From the NCBI GenBank assembly GCA_030624355.1, contig JAUXKG010000010.1:1-17674 (forward strand): 17,674 nt of DNA. The letters are read 5' to 3'. This stretch comes from Acidobacteriota bacterium. Lineage in GTDB: Bacteria; Acidobacteriota; UBA6911; RPQK01; JADFOI01. Each line of letters starts with the position of its first letter. Within the stretch, counting starts at the first letter, position 1. The translations under genes were made by a program, and so were the position numbers. The notes beneath the pieces are model-generated. The model did no database searches and was not told where the DNA came from. It was given only the letters and a program-made list of their open reading frames with translations. Shown here one piece after another: positions 14,555 through 17,674 of this stretch.

Positions 14555-15340
14555 TTAAATCACACCGCGGGATGGCTGGTACTCGTATCTTCTCCAGCGG
14601 GTTGCCGCCGAGCCCTTCCCGAGCAACTCGTACATCTCGACTACCTGCATGGTATGGTGGCTGAAATCCCCACCACAGCGGCGCATAAATTCTCCAGCCA
14701 CCACTCCCCTCCGGGCAAATCTCAACTGAGCCTCAGGGTCGTCTCTCCGCTGTGCCTCGGAGAAGAGCTGGTAGGAACGACTCAGCAAGCTGTGCCATTC
14801 GCGCTCACCTCGCAAGTGCTCCAAAAAGCGAGTCCGGTCCCCGGTGCGAATGATCACCCACTCAAACACCTCTTCATGGGGTTCCAATTGTTCCAGCTTC
14901 AGATTCAGACAAGCACTCTGGACGATTTCCCCAAAAGCACGCTCAATGGCCCGGTAGGCCCTACCCAGCCGAGACCATCGGCGGCCTGCTACCTTGTCAC
15001 CACAGTTGAATTCAACCTTCCCGGAACCGTCCGTCAGTTCCTCTACCGCCACCTCCAGTTGACAACCGAAATGCCTGGCTCGATCCGCCATCCACTCCGC
15101 CAGACCCCGGGAAGCAGGCGGATTCCAGGAACCGATGAAAGCCCCTGGCCCCATAGCCAGAAACTCAGGCCACCGAAAACCCTTTCCCCGCCGCACCCTC
15201 CGCGTCGCTTCCTCGATCTGCTCTCGCGACATGAGACCCATATTGACGATGTTTCGTTTCAAACGGGGCTCCAGACGAGATGGATATGGAGTCTTTCGCA
15301 AGGCGGCCGTATCCTTTCCGGGAATCAATCGGCAGTGCAC
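14555..15340 (-). CDS. Uncharacterised protein, 261 residues
   Basis: Not recognised. The frame opens at GTG 15340, 2 nt after the stop of the preceding small ORF, with a weak GGTGA about 7 nt upstream; ATG 15241 (MGLMSREQIEEA) is an alternative start. The protein is soluble-looking and charged, without signal or TM. Visible features are MSREQIEEATRRVRRGKGF near residues 37-55, GPGAFIGSWNPP at about 65-76, four scattered cysteines in GCQLEV, FNCGDKV, SACLNL and RRCGGDF, and a helical C-terminal third. Amino-acid composition (Leu, Glu, Arg) is protein-like. The antisense 405-codon frame is rich in Pro, Ser and His and is taken as a shadow. It lies 88 bp upstream of the selenocysteine glutaredoxin-like gene on the same strand, so a shared transcript and a thiol-linked partnership are possible. 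Confidence 0.65.
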   Translation of the reverse strand: MHCRLIPGKDTAALRKTPYPSRLEPRLKRNIVNMGLMSREQIEEATRRVRRGKGFRWPEFLAMGPGAFIGSWNPPASRGLAEWMADRARHFGCQLEVAVEELTDGSGKVEFNCGDKVAGRRWSRLGRAYRAIERAFGEIVQSACLNLKLEQLEPHEEVFEWVIIRTGDRTRFLEHLRGEREWHSLLSRSYQLFSEAQRRDDPEAQLRFARRGVVAGEFMRRCGGDFSHHTMQVVEMYELLGKGSAATRWRRYEYQPSRGVI

Positions 15341-15342
15341 TC

Positions 15343-15633
15343 TTATTCACCGATGAGAATCATGTCAACAAGACGGCTGGCCCTGCAAGAATGGAAGGCA
15401 TTGACGATCGAACGAGAAAGGCCGAGTCCTCCCAATACCAACAGGTTTGCAAAAGGGTCCAGCCCACTGCAACCCAGCATGACCGCCAGAACCACCACCG
15501 AGTGGGCACGGATCTTGGGTGACGATAGGGTGGAAGCCACATGAATGTCAAGACTTACGTCATGAGGAAAGTCCGCGCATTTGGGCAGGAGTCTGGAGTC
15601 TGTCCGGAGGCTGAATCGGGCCGACCTTGACAC
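15343..15633 (-). CDS. Small ORF of uncertain reality, hydrophobic C-terminal half
   Basis: A 96-residue open frame from GTG 15633 ending 2 nt before the 261-residue ORF. The N-terminal half looks non-coding. The C-terminal half has a hydrophobic stretch, HSVVVLAVMLGCSGLDPF then ANLLVLGGLGLS, with a lipobox-like MLGC, and might be a membrane peptide. Its start overlaps the predicted divergent infA promoter. No homologue is recognised and no clear Shine-Dalgarno is seen; a shorter in-frame start is possible. Confidence 0.3.
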   Translation of the reverse strand: MSRSARFSLRTDSRLLPKCADFPHDVSLDIHVASTLSSPKIRAHSVVVLAVMLGCSGLDPFANLLVLGGLGLSRSIVNAFHSCRASRLVDMILIGE

Positions 15634-15657
15634 CGGAAGCTACTTTAGTGGTATAAA
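15627..15657 (+). promoter_or_regulatory. Candidate infA promoter
   Basis: A perfect -35 TTGACA (15627-15632) is followed by TATAAA (15652-15657). The spacer is 19 bp (18 if the hexamer is read as GTATAA), slightly long. Transcription would start near 15664, giving a leader of about 47 nt before the proposed ATC start. Confidence 0.5.
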
Positions 15658-15710
15658 GCCCCGTCACAGCGATGCAAGGTTGACCGGGGAAACGGTAAGG
15701 GAGAAGACTC

Positions 15711-16007
15711 ATCAAGCGACGACGTCGGTACTACAAGAAGAAAAGGAAAAAAAAGGGCAACGCTCAAACAACCACCAGAGAAGCCCGACCTACTAACACC
15801 GACGCCATCGAAGTGAATGGAACTGTCGTTGAAGCGCTGCCCAACACCCAGTTTAAGGTTGAACTTGAAAACGGCCACGTCGTTTTAGCTCACATCTCCG
15901 GCAAAATGCGTCGCCACTACATCCGGATCCTGCGAGGGGACCAAGTCACAGTTGAACTTTCTCCCTATGACTTGACCAGAGGACGGCTGGTCTATCGTTT
16001 CAAGTAA
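15711..16007 (+). CDS. infA: Translation initiation factor IF-1, basic N-terminal extension, apparent ATC start
   Basis: The S1/OB-fold body is unmistakable: VNGTVVEALPNTQFKVEL, NGHVVLAHISGKMRRHYIRIL, GDQVTVELSPYDLTRGR, ending YRFK. IF-1 binds the 30S A site with IF-2 and IF-3. GTG 15813 is the only standard start, but the codons above it read TNTDAIE, continuing the family's usual EDAIEVNGTVVEAL, so translation must begin farther up. The frame stays open to TAA 15696 with no ATG, GTG or TTG, and encodes a very basic stretch, KRRRRYYKKKRKKKGN. The best start is ATC 15711, with AAGGGAG (15697-15703) 7 nt before it; this gives 98 residues against the usual 70-75. A sequencing error or frameshift at the A8 run (15747-15754) is the main alternative. 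AUC starts are known for infC, where weak initiation serves autoregulation. Confidence 0.9.
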   Translation: MKRRRRYYKKKRKKKGNAQTTTREARPTNTDAIEVNGTVVEALPNTQFKVELENGHVVLAHISGKMRRHYIRILRGDQVTVELSPYDLTRGRLVYRFK

Positions 16008-16080
16008 GATCACGTTCTTCACCCACACCACAGCCGGTTGGAACCCAATCTTCAGCAACCCCTTCTGATTCTCAAGAAAG

Positions 16081-16098
16081 CCGGTCATAATCGACCGG
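16081..16098 (+). promoter_or_regulatory. Perfect inverted repeat abutting the GTG start of the Nramp-related gene
   Basis: CCGGTC and GACCGG (16081-16086, 16093-16098) pair around ATAATC, ending at the base before GTG 16099. As RNA it would cover the ribosome-binding site; as DNA it could be an operator. It could alternatively be a terminator for infA, but no T-run follows. Confidence 0.45.
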
Positions 16099-17484
16099 GT
16101 GCGAGAGAGGTCGGAGCTTCGATGGGGCCGGACTAGCCCGCTTCCGAGCAGGACATTGCCGAAAAACGAAACCATTCCGGAACCTGCTTCAAAACGATCT
16201 TCGTTCTTGGGACGAATTGCATTGCTCGGCCCTGGCATCGTCTACGTTTCGCAGGTTCAGGGAACGGGAGATATTGTTTCCAACGCCGCAACCGGAGCCA
16301 GTTACGGCTATACCCTCATTTGGGCACTGGCCCTGACCCTTCTTTTTCGGTTCGTGTGGGTCAACACCTCCGCCAAATATGTTCTGGTAACGGAAGAGAG
16401 TCTTCTCACCGGCTATGCCCGGCTGGGAAAGTGGATAGTCTGGGTCGTCTTAGTTTCCATCGTCGTTCTCAGACACTTCTACAGCTCATATCAGATTCTG
16501 ATGATGGGCAGTGCGGCCGACTTGTTGTTTCACCTGCCCACAGATTGGAGCATTTCCATCTGGTCGCTCTTTTTCGCCTGTTTGGGATTTGCCCTGATGT
16601 TCTGGGGCGGCTACCAGGCAATTGAGCGTTTTTGCAAGGTTCTGATCACCCTCATGGGGGGCTCGCTAATCCTGACGGCCTGGCTCTCCAGTCCTGATGT
16701 CACCCAGATTGCTCGAGGGATGTTTCTTCCAACCATTCCTGACTCACAAGGTGTGTACGGGGTCTTTTTCCTGCTGATGGCACTGGTCGGGACTGAAGCT
16801 GGCTCGATGGGCAATTTAACCTACGCCTACTACCTGCGGGAAAAGGGCTGGCGGGACGTCTCCTATCTGAAGCAACAACGCTTTGATTTGGGTTTTGGTG
16901 TCGCCTGCCTGTTTATCATGGGGGTGCTCTTGCAGATCGCCGCGGCTGCAGTAGTCCATCCTATGGGGATCGACATAGAAGATGCCGACGACCTGGTCCG
17001 AATCTTCTCAGACACGCTGGGAGTCGTTGGATGGCTCGTCTTTGCTCTGGGATTGTGGGGAGCGACTTTCTCTACCTTTGTCGGGGCCAACACCGGTTTC
17101 GTACTGATTTTCACGGATATCTGCCGAACCTTTGTGCCGGGCTTGAAAAGGCCTTCGAAGAGCGAGAACGAGAAGACCCAGCCCACCAACAGAGATCCGA
17201 TTTACCGGTGGATGATTGCCTTTTGCTCCCTGTCACCGCTTTACATCATTTTTACCGATGTGAGTCCGGTCTGGTTGGTGTTGGTCATCAATGCAGTTGT
17301 CGTCATTCTCATTCCCGTTCTAGCGCTCCCCCTACTGTTCATTACCAACGATAGACGCTTGATGGGCAAATACAAAAATGGTTGGATCAGCAATACAGTC
17401 ATGCTGGTACTTGTCCTGGTTTCAATCTACTTCACCTACAGAAATGGTGTGGATCTGTTCAACAGTCTGGCCGAGGGGTTTTGA
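16099..17484 (+). CDS. Nramp-related transporter with non-canonical metal-site motifs
   Basis: A 461-residue protein with about eleven TMs and the LeuT-type Nramp fold. LLGPGIVYVSQVQGTGDIVSNAATGASYGYTLIW (about 42-75) matches Nramp TM1, but the DPGN metal motif is replaced by GTGD (55-58). In TM6 the usual MPH region reads GTEAGSMGNLTYAYYLREKGW (about 231-251), so the metal-binding Met and His are not in their normal form. Metal selectivity therefore cannot be assumed to be Mn/Fe; magnesium-type and uncharacterised Nramp relatives also change these positions. The frame opens at GTG 16099, directly after a hairpin and without a Shine-Dalgarno; TTG 16156, after AGGA, is an alternative start that still keeps all TMs. 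It follows infA by 91 bp. No metal regulator is adjacent. Confidence 0.85.
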   Translation: MRERSELRWGRTSPLPSRTLPKNETIPEPASKRSSFLGRIALLGPGIVYVSQVQGTGDIVSNAATGASYGYTLIWALALTLLFRFVWVNTSAKYVLVTEESLLTGYARLGKWIVWVVLVSIVVLRHFYSSYQILMMGSAADLLFHLPTDWSISIWSLFFACLGFALMFWGGYQAIERFCKVLITLMGGSLILTAWLSSPDVTQIARGMFLPTIPDSQGVYGVFFLLMALVGTEAGSMGNLTYAYYLREKGWRDVSYLKQQRFDLGFGVACLFIMGVLLQIAAAAVVHPMGIDIEDADDLVRIFSDTLGVVGWLVFALGLWGATFSTFVGANTGFVLIFTDICRTFVPGLKRPSKSENEKTQPTNRDPIYRWMIAFCSLSPLYIIFTDVSPVWLVLVINAVVVILIPVLALPLLFITNDRRLMGKYKNGWISNTVMLVLVLVSIYFTYRNGVDLFNSLAEGF

Positions 17485-17529
17485 AGTTGAACGGTCTCTA
17501 ACCCGGATAATGCATAAGTTGTCTACTGC

Positions 17530-17608
17530 AGTGCCGCAATCATCCACGCTGACCGCGTTATGCTTCCTTGGACTCCTCGGCGTACTGCACGAGTACGCCT
17601 GCGGCACT
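17530..17608. repeat. Nested palindromic intergenic element
   Basis: Outer arms AGTGCCGCA (17530-17538) and TGCGGCACT (17600-17608) are perfect 9-bp inverted repeats. Inside lies a perfect 8-bp hairpin GGCGTACT-GCACG-AGTACGCC (17579-17599) that abuts the right outer arm. The rest is 40 nt without visible structure. It follows the Nramp-related gene and may be a dispersed intergenic repeat or a terminator region. Confidence 0.7.
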
Positions 17609-17626
17609 TCGTCACGCCGCCTTCAT

Positions 17627-17673
17627 CTGAGCGTAGTGAAGAAACCTTTCACTGAGCGAAGTGAAGAAAACCT
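17627..17673. repeat. Tandem 21-22 nt direct repeat with internal dyad
   Basis: Two copies of CTGAGCG(T/A)AGTGAAG followed by AAACCT or AAAACCT begin at 17627 and 17652, 25 nt apart. Copy 2 also forms TTCACT-GAGCGA-AGTGAA (17648-17665), a 6-bp hairpin. The array may continue past the right edge of the window. Confidence 0.75.
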
Positions 17674-17674
17674 A

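Noticed and set aside
14327..15544. 405-codon plus-strand frame across the selenoprotein-like and 261-aa genes
   Set aside because: Pro/Ser/His-rich with no motif; it is antisense to better-supported minus-strand genes with family features or tight gene spacing.
15581..15796. Programmed frameshift at the A8 run joining an upstream frame to infA
   Set aside because: The upstream frame starts at TTG and has no IF-1-like residues, while the unshifted frame already gives a continuous basic-rich IF-1 back to ATC with a Shine-Dalgarno. Not fully excluded.
17530..17674. CRISPR array at the right end
   Set aside because: Only two short repeats 25 nt apart with almost no spacer between them; there are no cas genes in the window.

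Overview
The window looks like bacterial chromosome from a Gram-negative lineage. It has a TonB-dependent receptor with a carboxypeptidase-regulatory-like N-terminal domain, a lipoprotein-type ModA, a lipid-linked sugar transferase and a Tat signal peptide. That mix, with mid-to-high GC and many GTG/TTG starts, would fit an Acidobacteriota-like organism. This placement is an inference; there is no rRNA or strong marker gene here. I see no tRNA, rRNA, CRISPR array, transposase or phage gene.

Layout. (1) Positions 1-536, minus: the 5' part of a cobalt-type nitrile hydratase alpha-subunit-like gene with a twin-arginine signal peptide, running off the left edge. (2) 625-4738, minus: a TonB-dependent receptor followed by a PepSY-TM membrane protein, probably an iron/siderophore uptake and reduction pair, with a Fur-box-like site upstream. 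(3) 5038-7406, plus: an ABC ATPase overlapping by 4 nt a permease/substrate-binding fusion of the OpuB/EgtU type (quaternary amine or ergothioneine-like solutes), then a YugP-like zinc metallopeptidase (7466-8143). (4) 8148-11462, minus: an XRE-plus-periplasmic-binding-like regulator followed by modA, modB and a short modC. The regulator promoter is covered by a near-perfect inverted repeat, so autoregulation of a molybdate operon is likely. (5) 11540-14140: a degenerate polysaccharide-deacetylase-like protein (minus) divergent from an ArnT/GT-C-like membrane glycosyltransferase (plus). (6) 14167-15633, minus: a small glutaredoxin-like gene whose first redox cysteine codon is TGA, preceded by an unrecognised 261-aa ORF and a doubtful 96-aa ORF. 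(7) 15627-17484, plus: infA (IF-1), which has no ordinary start codon for its conserved N-terminus and appears to start at ATC after a good Shine-Dalgarno, then an Nramp-related transporter with non-canonical metal motifs. (8) 17485-17674: a repeat-rich intergenic end with nested palindromes and tandem 21-22 nt repeats.

The two most notable signals are these. At 14425-14427 an in-frame TGA sits exactly at the first position of a CxxC-type motif (UxxC), followed 16 nt later by a hairpin of 7 bp with a GTG loop. This fits the bacterial SECIS pattern, so the gene is predicted to encode a selenocysteine glutaredoxin-like protein with an acidic tail. At 15711 the IF-1 reading frame continues upstream of the only standard start (GTG 15813) through conserved IF-1 residues and a very basic stretch to an ATC with a well-placed Shine-Dalgarno. 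This suggests a non-AUG-initiated, extended IF-1.

Functional themes are metal and trace-element handling (iron, molybdate, an Nramp-like transporter, a cobalt-type nitrile hydratase, probable selenium use), solute uptake and envelope modification.
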